This document shows positions 27,298 through 34,504 of a stretch of DNA of 37,312 bases, in pieces. Below the pieces are notes generated by a model. The model was not told where the DNA came from, did no database searches, and saw only the letters and a program-made list of their open reading frames with translations. Source of the DNA: a virus; the IMG/VR virus record IMGVR_UViG_3300034166_001101, positions 1 through 37,312 of that record, one strand, 5' to 3'. Both the position numbers and the translations under genes were made by a program. The first letter of the stretch is position 1, and each line of letters begins with the position of its first letter.

Positions 27298-27371
27298 CTC
27301 CTCGGGTTGGGATCGAACCAACGACATTCAACTTAACAGGTTGACGCTACTTCCAGCTGAGCTACCGAGGA
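27298..27371 (-). tRNA. tRNA-Asn (anticodon GTT)
   Basis: The acceptor TCCTCGG/CCGAGGA is perfect, with discriminator G. The anticodon arm is TCAAC-CTGTTAA-GTTGA, giving anticodon GTT. The T arm is GTTGG-TTCGATC-CCAAC. The D stem has three pairs and one mismatch. It lies seven bases after nrdJ and three bases before tRNA-Tyr, so it is probably cut from the nrdJ transcript. Confidence 0.93.
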
Positions 27372-27378
27372 TTACATA

Positions 27379-29268
27379 TCAAACTATCTGACAACCTCCT
27401 GCAGAACAAGCAAATTCCTTTGCTGCCTCTGTGTTGTCCTGTGATTCATACTTTGAAAGTTCCTTAAAGTTCACTTTAATCTTGGGATGTTCATTGTATG
27501 CTGCTGCGTCAATCTGCTCAAACGGAGCCTGAGCATATGTGTGATTGTCGCCACCGGGCAAGAAAGAAATGCCAGTTGCAACATCAAAGTTCTCCCACAA
27601 CCATTGACCAACTTCAAGGAACTCACTGTCACGGTAGTTCACGGTTACAGATGGCTTGTGTTGGCAATAATGTTCTTGGTATGTCTTCCAAAGATCCAAG
27701 TGATCAAGTGCACGGAGATCTTCAGTAGTTACTGTGCCACGTGGAGCCTTCATTGCAAATGTAAAGACCGCAGTATTGTTTGGATTGATTACATCATCCT
27801 CACAAGGAACTCCTTGATCTTTCATGAGTTGATAGATTGGATCCTTCTTGTCAATACGAACTCTGCGATAATAATAATCTGCGTATCTTGGGTGAAGACC
27901 TGATGCAGAATCTACCAAGCAAGAAGTAGTTCCCTCTGGCTTGACGCAAGTGATGGACTTGCTTGGATTTATTCCCAACTTCTCTGCCCATTGTAGATTG
28001 GTTGCTGTTGCATGATCACGAAGACTTTCAAGCAAACGAATGAGTTTTGGCTTTCCTTCAAGACCACTGGTTAACTTGTTGTCATAGATACCAGTCATGC
28101 TGACACCAAGAAGTCTTTCATCCTCACAGTTCTTCTTCCATTCTGGACGAAGATATGGAAATTTAGTAAATGTAGATTGAACAGTACCAATGATCGTGGC
28201 CATTTCAATTTTTTTCTTCAAAGTTGCTGCTGTGTCATCGGGACGAACAACAACAGTTGAAAGATTGCAGAACTCAAATGGCTTCAGAATGATCTCCGAG
28301 CATGGATTGGTTCCGTACTCGCAATCAAGATCACGGCCCCATTTGGCTGCTTGCTCTTGGAGAGCCTTGCGATTGATCATTCCTCGCTCACCACTATGGC
28401 TGTTGTATAGAGAAGTCCACTCCTCAAGGAATTGACCCATGGGTGGGCGACCACGATACACAGCGGAGTTGTTTGCATAGGAACGGAAGCCTGCTTGCTC
28501 CCACCATGCACCACTCTTGCATAGAGCCATCTCACGATCAGAAAGATCGCTGAGTGAAATCATGGCAGAACGACGAACACCACCTACAATAACAGCGTTT
28601 GCAATGGCACAGCAAATATCGTGACACTCCAAAGCAGTAAGTCTTCTTCCTTGTGCTGCATAAAATACCTTTACTATTAACTTAAAGAGATTATCAAGAG
28701 GAGCAGGGCCACTAGCGCGACCGCCAAAAGTCTTAAGTCTAGCTCCAGCGGGTCTGATCCCGGACAAATCCCATTTAACGTGACGACCCGAATACAGATG
28801 TCGTAGAACTTCTTTGAGAGCGTTTCCCCAACCTTCTTTAGAGTCTTCAACTTTGACAACAACATTAAAATCCTTTTCTATCTTATTAGCGACATTTGGT
28901 AGTTTGTCAGTGTATTGTCGCTCAACACTGTAGCCAACACCTGTTCCATTCATGAGAATGACAAACAACTCGGCAAACGAATCAATTGAGTCGATTGGCA
29001 AGTAAGAACAATTGTACAGACAAGTGTTGTCATGATCAAGCGCAGGGCCAGCAGTCATCAGACTTCTCATTGAAGGAAGAACTTCAAGATTTAAAATTGC
29101 TTTCTTGATGTCTGGACGCTCTGCTAGAGCGGGAACCTTGTCCGTGAAATAATTCCACCATCTATCGACACATTCATCCCAAGTTTCTCTACGATTTTCT
29201 GATGGAAGCCATCGTGAATAGCGCGAGATGAAAATGAACGATTGGAATGGTGATAAAATTTCTGGCAT
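27379..29268 (-). CDS. nrdJ: adenosylcobalamin-dependent ribonucleoside-triphosphate reductase (class II)
   Basis: The product is 629 residues. NPCSEI (321-326) holds the radical Cys323 and Glu325, and Cys334 is exactly 11 residues on, the same spacing as Cys408/Glu410/Cys419 of the Lactobacillus enzyme. Other family blocks are LPSMRSLMTAGPAL, NGTGVGYSVERQY, HVKWDLSGIRPAGARLKTFG and SITCVKPEGTTSCLVDSASG. The C-terminal CSAGGC is the swinging redox pair. It makes dNTPs for phage replication without oxygen dependence but needs B12 from the host. It is shorter than the 739-residue bacterial enzyme. A CTAAATA copy lies 26 bases before the ATG, with AAAGG close to the start. Confidence 0.93.
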   Translation of the reverse strand: MPEILSPFQSFIFISRYSRWLPSENRRETWDECVDRWWNYFTDKVPALAERPDIKKAILNLEVLPSMRSLMTAGPALDHDNTCLYNCSYLPIDSIDSFAELFVILMNGTGVGYSVERQYTDKLPNVANKIEKDFNVVVKVEDSKEGWGNALKEVLRHLYSGRHVKWDLSGIRPAGARLKTFGGRASGPAPLDNLFKLIVKVFYAAQGRRLTALECHDICCAIANAVIVGGVRRSAMISLSDLSDREMALCKSGAWWEQAGFRSYANNSAVYRGRPPMGQFLEEWTSLYNSHSGERGMINRKALQEQAAKWGRDLDCEYGTNPCSEIILKPFEFCNLSTVVVRPDDTAATLKKKIEMATIIGTVQSTFTKFPYLRPEWKKNCEDERLLGVSMTGIYDNKLTSGLEGKPKLIRLLESLRDHATATNLQWAEKLGINPSKSITCVKPEGTTSCLVDSASGLHPRYADYYYRRVRIDKKDPIYQLMKDQGVPCEDDVINPNNTAVFTFAMKAPRGTVTTEDLRALDHLDLWKTYQEHYCQHKPSVTVNYRDSEFLEVGQWLWENFDVATGISFLPGGDNHTYAQAPFEQIDAAAYNEHPKIKVNFKELSKYESQDNTEAAKEFACSAGGCQIV

Positions 29269-29293
29269 ACTTGGCCTTTCTATATTGGTGTCT

Positions 29294-30019
29294 TTATTTA
29301 GTTGTTAGAGTTTGCCACGACACGGGGAAAAGTGGAGCAATTATTTTGTCAATTGCTTTTGCATATTCTTGAATTTCCCATTGTGCATGAGCATCGATTC
29401 TTAGATTATAAATACGGGCAAAAGCGTACAGTGAACCTGTCCAAACAAATTCCGTATATGTGCCCTGCGGCAATATGGAACGGGCTTGTTCGGGTGCAAC
29501 TCCATCTGCAAGAAGATCATTGTAAAGTTTCAAGCATTCATTTGCAACAGATTCATATTCCTGTCGCATACGAATACAGAGATCCATATCTTCAATTCGT
29601 CCACTGCTTCCCTGCTTTGCACCATCAGTTGGTGCAGAACGCCAAAGAGGAACATAGACTTCAGGATCGAATGTGACATATCTTCGACTGACTTCATTCA
29701 TGGTCAGACCAATCTGATGCTTACCGAGTTGTGCACGAACAAAGATTGGACACTTTACTCGCACAGAAATAGTGGCATGGCAAAATGGAGTGAAATGATT
29801 ATGCTTTGCGAGATACTTGATGAGTTTTCCATCTCGCTCAGAGAGAGATTGGGATGGAACATGACTGTCAGCATACTCCCAAGAACTCTCCTTGTTGAAG
29901 GAGACTCTTGCAGCATTGACAATGCTAAGATCCGAACCCATCCAATCAATCAACTGAACATGCCCGTGATCAAGAACCTTTATATCAGTCGGACGCACGC
30001 TTTGTGTCATCTGTGTCAT
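29294..30019 (-). CDS. thyX: flavin-dependent thymidylate synthase ThyX
   Basis: The product is 241 residues. The signature appears in the phage-type variant LGKHQIGLTMNEVSRRYV (KHQ in place of RHR, with N-E-x-S-x-R intact). HNHFTPFCHATISVRVKCPIF precedes it, and INxR-like LRIDAHAQWEIQEYA is near the end. It converts dUMP to dTMP using FAD, NADPH and methylene-tetrahydrofolate. I start at ATG 30019 because AAGAGG lies six bases upstream. Several other in-frame ATGs surround it. The start overlaps the end of the small acidic gene by 35 bases. It is adjacent to nrdJ in a nucleotide-supply unit. Confidence 0.92.
   Translation of the reverse strand: MTQMTQSVRPTDIKVLDHGHVQLIDWMGSDLSIVNAARVSFNKESSWEYADSHVPSQSLSERDGKLIKYLAKHNHFTPFCHATISVRVKCPIFVRAQLGKHQIGLTMNEVSRRYVTFDPEVYVPLWRSAPTDGAKQGSSGRIEDMDLCIRMRQEYESVANECLKLYNDLLADGVAPEQARSILPQGTYTEFVWTGSLYAFARIYNLRIDAHAQWEIQEYAKAIDKIIAPLFPVSWQTLTTK
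29295..29301 (-). promoter_or_regulatory. CTAAATA motif upstream of nrdJ (uncertain promoter)
   Basis: The motif overlaps the thyX stop codon (AACTAAATAAAG) and lies 26 bases before ATG 29268. nrdJ is expected to be early, so this copy may be chance or a second, late promoter. Confidence 0.3.
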
Positions 30020-30218
30020 CTTCATCCTCTTCATTATCAACAAGTTCAACACTCACACCGGGAATCTTGGTAAAGTCAGCAGCATATTCCCGAGCCTTGG
30101 CCCAAAGTTTGGGATCCATCTCTTTTACATATTCGCCAAATCTCTGAACAAAGGTCAGATAGGCTTCGCTTGCCTTGATAATTTCTTCTTCGGTCATGTC
30201 GTCGTTATCGTCTTTCAT
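29985..30218 (-). CDS. small acidic unknown protein
   Basis: The product is 77 residues: MKDDNDDMTEEEIIKASEAY, helices FVQRFGEYVKEMDPKLWAKA, and a highly acidic end (VDNEEDEDDTDDTKRASD). AAGG lies five bases before the ATG, which directly follows the primase stop. It is a helical protein with a disordered acidic tail. A DNA-mimic or protein-partner role is possible but not supported by homology. The acidic tail is encoded by the region that also holds the thyX start. Confidence 0.75.
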   Translation of the reverse strand: MKDDNDDMTEEEIIKASEAYLTFVQRFGEYVKEMDPKLWAKAREYAADFTKIPGVSVELVDNEEDEDDTDDTKRASD

Positions 30219-31205
30219 TTAAACCTTCTTCCAGTAAGTATACTTCATTTTTGCGACAAGTCCAGAATATACGCTGTTGATTATCAGCTTCATGGTAGTG
30301 TTCACGCCATAGGCCAATACCATGTCATTTATGTCCTTCTTGTCTATTTCTGATGGCCAGATTACTACATTTCGTCCAGCCTCTATGTACTTTCCTATCA
30401 AAGCAACAATTTCTAAATTTCTGGGTTCATTGTCAAAGATGAACACGACCTTTGACTTCTTCAATTTATCAGGCATTTCGGATAACCAACCAGCGCCCTG
30501 CATTGCGACTCCATTTGGAATGAACATTGAGTCGATTGGGCCTTCAGTGACATACACGGTGTCCCGTGGCTCTATCTTATCTAGGTTGTACCACAGGCGT
30601 TCTTCGCCTTCACGTTTCAGAGTGATATAACGAATCGCTTGGCCAGTTGGGTCAAGAGAGCGGCCTTGAACTCCGATAAGCTCCCCAGAATCATTATAGA
30701 ATGGTATGATGAGTCTGTCTTCCTTGGTCCCATCCCGATCAAAGGATCGCATGACTTTTGCAAAGTCAGTGCAATAATAAAAGTTGCAATACTTTTCCTT
30801 GGGGATTTCACGGGACTTAACATATTTTATCGCCTTGTGGTCAGCATTGAGTAAGTCAAGCCTTGTTCCGAGATCAGTAAACACTGGTTGGCGGGCAACT
30901 TCCTGTTTCGGTTCAACTTCTCTCGGATGCGCATCTTTAAATTTTTCAAATGCATATTCTTTTGCGAGCGTTGGGCTAATAGTTTCAAGTACAGAATATA
31001 CATTACAAGAAAAACCGCAATTGTGGCATTTGTAAACATAATGGCCTTTGTGCTCAAAGAAGTATCCCCTTGTCTTGGACTTATTCTTCTGTGAGTCGCC
31101 ACACTTGAAACACCTGCATGTGGCTAGCGTATCTTTCTTCCACTTGAACTTCTCAAGTGAACCAGATACCAAATTGACAAACTTCTTATCAATATATAGC
31201 GTCAT
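30219..31205 (-). CDS. T4 gp61-like DNA primase
   Basis: The product is 328 residues. The N-terminal zinc finger has CFKC (Cys32/35) and CHNC (Cys60/63). A TOPRIM domain follows with VYVTEGPIDSMFIPNG (Glu221) and VVFIFDNEPRN (Asp258 region). DRLIIPFYNDSGELIGVQGR is the block before TOPRIM. This is the DnaG/gp61 type that lays RNA primers for lagging-strand synthesis and works with the helicase encoded immediately upstream, with which it overlaps by four bases (ATGA). Confidence 0.93.
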   Translation of the reverse strand: MTLYIDKKFVNLVSGSLEKFKWKKDTLATCRCFKCGDSQKNKSKTRGYFFEHKGHYVYKCHNCGFSCNVYSVLETISPTLAKEYAFEKFKDAHPREVEPKQEVARQPVFTDLGTRLDLLNADHKAIKYVKSREIPKEKYCNFYYCTDFAKVMRSFDRDGTKEDRLIIPFYNDSGELIGVQGRSLDPTGQAIRYITLKREGEERLWYNLDKIEPRDTVYVTEGPIDSMFIPNGVAMQGAGWLSEMPDKLKKSKVVFIFDNEPRNLEIVALIGKYIEAGRNVVIWPSEIDKKDINDMVLAYGVNTTMKLIINSVYSGLVAKMKYTYWKKV

Positions 31206-32617
31206 TTGGCTTCTTCAAAAGTCCAGTTGATGGCCTTGTTTTTCTTCTTTCCAAATTTTGGATTGAAACCTTGTCCATCTGCACCTGAACCAAAACCTTC
31301 TTCGTCGGTTTGATTTGAATTCACCAAATTTGAATTTGTATTGTCTACATCATAGAACTTCATTTTTGACTTGTTGACACCAACCAAGAACTTTCTATTC
31401 TTAGTTGTGTCGTTTCCACGATTCTTCAACTGTTTGACTACAAGTTGGCCTGCCTCTGCTAATTCCTCATTCTCAATCAGGGCAAAGAAAAAATCTGCTG
31501 TCTGTGGAAGACCAAAACTTTCTGACGTATCTGTCATCTCCATGTCGCTGCTCTTGGCACCTTCACGATTGACCTGTGTTGCAGTCCATAACGGAATATT
31601 GAATTGCTTGGCCATGCCACGAAGTTCTTCTGCAATACCCTTGACATAGGTATAACTGTTCATTCCATTTCCAAGTTTGAACCTGGCGCATGAACAGATA
31701 TTCAAATAATCAACAAATATTACATCAGGCGTGAACTTCTTCTTGATCTTCAACTCCTCAATAAGATTGCGGAAATGAGTTACGTTGGCTGCAGCAGTTG
31801 GATACTCCTTGATGATGAGTTTTCCCTTGCATGTCTTTTTAAGATTTTCAACCTTTGCTTCGTACTGATCTTGAGCCATCTGCTCAAGAATGTGCATGTC
31901 GCTGTCCAACAGGTTGGCATCGATGCGCTTTGCAATCTCTTCTTCTGCCATCTCCAAAGTAATGTATAGCACATTTAGATTCTGAGATAGGCATGCTGCT
32001 GCATGATGGCACAAGAAAGCACTCTTTCCTACGCCGGATGCTGCCATGACTACATTAAGCGTCTTCTTGCGAGTTCCGCCACGGGTGATCTTGTTGAACA
32101 TCTCAAGATCAAATGGCACCTTCTCTTCTACTCTGTGGTAATACTCGTATCGCTCATCAACATCTTCCAAAAAGTCATGGCCAACTCTAGTATCAAAAGA
32201 AACAGAAAGAGCCTTTGACATGATATCAGGAATAGCATTCTGAGTCTTTTCCTTGTCTTTGCCTTCAATAATTCCAATGGATGCCATGATGCCATTGTAG
32301 ATTGCCTTTTCCTTGCAAAACTTTTCTGTTTGTTCAACTAGCCAAACTGTATCAGACTTTTCACCTTCTTTGTACATCTCATCCGTGATCGATGTACATT
32401 TCTTGAATTCAACTTCACTCAGAGACTTTTCATCTCCCAGTGAAATCAGAACAGCATCCTTTGTTGGTATGTTGTTGTACTTGAGAATGAACTTACCAAC
32501 AATCCCGAAGATTATCTTCTCCGACTTGTCGTGAAAATATTCCTCTTGGAGGAATGGGACAACTTTGCGAGCATAGTCCTCATTGAGGACCAAGTTCTTT
32601 AGAATTACTGATTCCAT
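31202..32617 (-). CDS. DnaB/T4 gp41-like replicative helicase
   Basis: The product is 471 residues. The N-terminal helical domain (1-170) is followed by the RecA-like motor: Walker A AASGVGKS (192-199), Walker B VIFVDYL (299-305), ATQVNREGAKSSDMEMTDT (motif H3-like) and VKQLKNRGNDTTKNRKFLVG (arginine-finger region). A hexameric 5'-3' helicase is expected to move on the lagging strand with the primase. The start ATG lies six bases after a TATAAT and has no SD, so this core replication gene also looks leaderless. Confidence 0.95.
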   Translation of the reverse strand: MESVILKNLVLNEDYARKVVPFLQEEYFHDKSEKIIFGIVGKFILKYNNIPTKDAVLISLGDEKSLSEVEFKKCTSITDEMYKEGEKSDTVWLVEQTEKFCKEKAIYNGIMASIGIIEGKDKEKTQNAIPDIMSKALSVSFDTRVGHDFLEDVDERYEYYHRVEEKVPFDLEMFNKITRGGTRKKTLNVVMAASGVGKSAFLCHHAAACLSQNLNVLYITLEMAEEEIAKRIDANLLDSDMHILEQMAQDQYEAKVENLKKTCKGKLIIKEYPTAAANVTHFRNLIEELKIKKKFTPDVIFVDYLNICSCARFKLGNGMNSYTYVKGIAEELRGMAKQFNIPLWTATQVNREGAKSSDMEMTDTSESFGLPQTADFFFALIENEELAEAGQLVVKQLKNRGNDTTKNRKFLVGVNKSKMKFYDVDNTNSNLVNSNQTDEEGFGSGADGQGFNPKFGKKKNKAINWTFEEAK

Positions 32618-32623
32618 GTTTTA

Positions 32624-32651
32624 ATTATACTCTTGGTAGAAGAAATGTCCA
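32624..32651 (-). promoter_or_regulatory. sigma70-type promoter, TGGACA-16-TATAAT, minus strand
   Basis: TATAAT (32624-32629) and TGGACA (32646-32651) on the minus strand have a 16-base spacer. TATAAT is followed by TAAAAC and ATG 32617. Confidence 0.65.
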
Positions 32652-32654
32652 CCA

Positions 32655-32963
32655 TTAATCTTGGTGAACATCATCCTCAAGGTCAACGGGTTCCTGTTCG
32701 ATTCCCTCTTCGACAATCTGTGTAAAAATGTTACCAACTGCATTTGTAAAATCTTCTTGTTGTTGATCAAATTTATCGGGAGCCTTCAATACATCGATTT
32801 CCATGGTGACACTTATTTCTTCGTTTGCTGTTTCTTTTAATGAAATTTTTCCATACCGATATACGATGTCCTTGTACTTTCCGTCCAATATTTGAATGGG
32901 ACAATTTGCCCCAACATCAGTTGATACTTCAGGAACATACTTGAACTTAGGTGCTTTGTCCAT
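32655..32963 (-). CDS. unknown acidic protein between uvsX and helicase
   Basis: The product is 102 residues: KFKYVPEVSTDVGANCPIQI, then YKDIVYRYGKISLKETANEE and ISVTMEIDVLKAPDKFDQQQ, a beta-rich start with a helical, acidic end (IVEEGIEQEPVDLEDDVHQD). AAAAGGA lies about nine bases before the ATG. It overlaps the uvsX stop by 17 bases. Its position in the replication cluster suggests a small replication or recombination accessory factor, but no family was recognised. Confidence 0.75.
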   Translation of the reverse strand: MDKAPKFKYVPEVSTDVGANCPIQILDGKYKDIVYRYGKISLKETANEEISVTMEIDVLKAPDKFDQQQEDFTNAVGNIFTQIVEEGIEQEPVDLEDDVHQD

Positions 32964-33969
32964 ACTTGAAATCCTTTTGAATCTCTGCGTCCAATTTATC
33001 TAGGATATCTTTGGTGTAGTATTTCTCAGGATCATCATCGATGTTTTTTTCAAACACCTTGCTTCCATCTGGAAGTTCAATGCGTGTGGATACTTTCTTG
33101 AAGATGCCATACTTTATGGCAAGATCAGTAAGACCATAATATCTGCTGAGACCTGAAGTGTAATTCAAACGAGTTTCCACATGCATGTTCTCTTTGACGA
33201 ATCTGTTCTTGTAATTTGTGCACTTGATGAAGATTCCTACAATACCTTCATCAGTCTTGTCCTTGCTTTTGGACAGAGTGAGAATGTTGCTTGCTGCATA
33301 TTTTAATCCAACACCACCACCAAGTTCCTTTGTCGGCACATAAGCCGCGATAGATTGGTACGTGTGGTTAGTCATGAGCATGGGAATCTTGGCTTTACCA
33401 AGTTTGAGAGTCAACACACGGAATGTTGCCTTGGTCTGTTGTGCCTTAGTCATGTCGCGGACATTCTTGCCTTCCGCAGAGTCATTCATTTCTTTTTCTG
33501 TGGACAACATACCAAGAGAATCCAGAACTAACAGAACGGGTTTACGCTCTTCTTCGGGTTGTTCAAGAATATCATTCACAATTTTCAAAGATTGTGTCTT
33601 GAATTCCTCAATGGTGGCAACCGGAACAACAGCTACTCTTTCCGTATCAATCCCACGCTGTTTGAACATATCAGAAGTAATTGCTTGTTCAGTGTCGAAA
33701 TAAACAACTACTCCATCCTTGTTATCTCGTAAGAACTGAGAAGCAATTCCAATGGCATAGAATGTCTTGCCTGTTGCTGGATCGCCAGCCAAGCAGGAAA
33801 TCTTGTTGTTTGGAAGTCCACCATACAAAGACCCCGACAAGAGGGCATTTAGAACATAAGATCCGGTGTCAATGAATCCAGTGACATCAGATCCCTCCAA
33901 TCCCTCTTCAACAATCTTTGCGTCTGGGTTATTTATTTTTCCGATTAGACTTTTTAGATACTTTGACAT
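32947..33969 (-). CDS. uvsX: UvsX-like RecA-family recombinase
   Basis: The product is 340 residues. Walker A GDPATGKT (62-69), the E/Q turn VVVYFDTEQAI (88-97) and Walker B VLLVLDS (145-151) identify a RecA-fold ATPase. MLMTNHTYQSIAAYVPTKEL gives the conserved sensor region (TNH instead of RecA TNQ), and GGVGLKYAASNILTL is the following block. The length is close to T4 UvsX (about 390) though shorter. It should form filaments for recombination-dependent replication and repair. AAGGAAA precedes the ATG. The start overlaps the previous gene by 41 bases. Confidence 0.92.
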   Translation of the reverse strand: MSKYLKSLIGKINNPDAKIVEEGLEGSDVTGFIDTGSYVLNALLSGSLYGGLPNNKISCLAGDPATGKTFYAIGIASQFLRDNKDGVVVYFDTEQAITSDMFKQRGIDTERVAVVPVATIEEFKTQSLKIVNDILEQPEEERKPVLLVLDSLGMLSTEKEMNDSAEGKNVRDMTKAQQTKATFRVLTLKLGKAKIPMLMTNHTYQSIAAYVPTKELGGGVGLKYAASNILTLSKSKDKTDEGIVGIFIKCTNYKNRFVKENMHVETRLNYTSGLSRYYGLTDLAIKYGIFKKVSTRIELPDGSKVFEKNIDDDPEKYYTKDILDKLDAEIQKDFKYGQST

Positions 33970-34225
33970 TATTTTCCTTTACATACAAAATACAACCAGC
34001 GACACCTTCAGGAGTGTCATGAATAATCTTGATGGATTCGATGATCACATCATCTTCAACATCAAGTAGTCTGTCACCAACGATAAAGCATGGCCCACCC
34101 TCAAAATCGAATAGACCATCGCCAAAGCGAGAATACAAAGACCTACCTTCGACTTTGTAAGATCCGTCTTCAAGAAGTGTGATAATTCTTTCATCACCAT
34201 ATCTAGATTTAACTTTTTTTACCAT
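33929..34225 (-). CDS. unknown small beta-rich protein
   Basis: The product is 98 residues: MVKKVKSRYGDERIITLLED, YKVEGRSLYSRFGDGLFDFE, CFIVGDRLLDVEDDVIIESI and a basic tail KVSKKSNRKNK. The alternating pattern suggests a small beta barrel, possibly SH3-like. It starts three bases after the preceding stop. It lies between polymerase and uvsX, in the middle of the replication operon, but its role is unknown. Confidence 0.75.
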   Translation of the reverse strand: MVKKVKSRYGDERIITLLEDGSYKVEGRSLYSRFGDGLFDFEGGPCFIVGDRLLDVEDDVIIESIKIIHDTPEGVAGCILYVKENNVKVSKKSNRKNK

Positions 34226-34228
34226 ATC

Positions 34229-34504
34229 TTAACATTCCTCCATCATGGCACGCATGGTTTCTAGTTCTTTCTTGAGTTCTTCCAACTCCTCAGTCAACTC
34301 AGCAATTTTTGTATCTTTATCCTTTAGAGAGTCCTTTATTGCTTGAGGAATCACAGGAGTTGAGTGTGTAGGCACAGCAAAAGGATTGTCGCTGAGATAA
34401 TACTCTTTTTTAATTTTTGGTGTTTGATATTTTTTATAGATTTTATCCATTGCTTTTCTATATTTTACATCATACGAAGAAAGATTCAAGTGAGACTTGT
34501 GCAT
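34229..34504 (-). CDS. small coiled-coil unknown protein
   Basis: The product is 91 residues. The N-terminal half (KYRKAMDKIYKKYQTPKIKK) is basic. The C-terminal half (DSLKDKDTKIAELTEELEEL, KKELETMRAMMEEC) is a strong coiled coil. ATG 34504 overlaps the polymerase end by 35 bases. A later in-frame ATG at 34450 lies outside the overlap and is a fair alternative. No family was recognised. Confidence 0.65.
   Translation of the reverse strand: MHKSHLNLSSYDVKYRKAMDKIYKKYQTPKIKKEYYLSDNPFAVPTHSTPVIPQAIKDSLKDKDTKIAELTEELEELKKELETMRAMMEEC

Noticed and set aside
27379-29268. An intein or intron in nrdJ
   Set aside because: The reading frame runs through all catalytic blocks at normal spacing and is shorter than the bacterial enzyme, leaving no room for an insertion.
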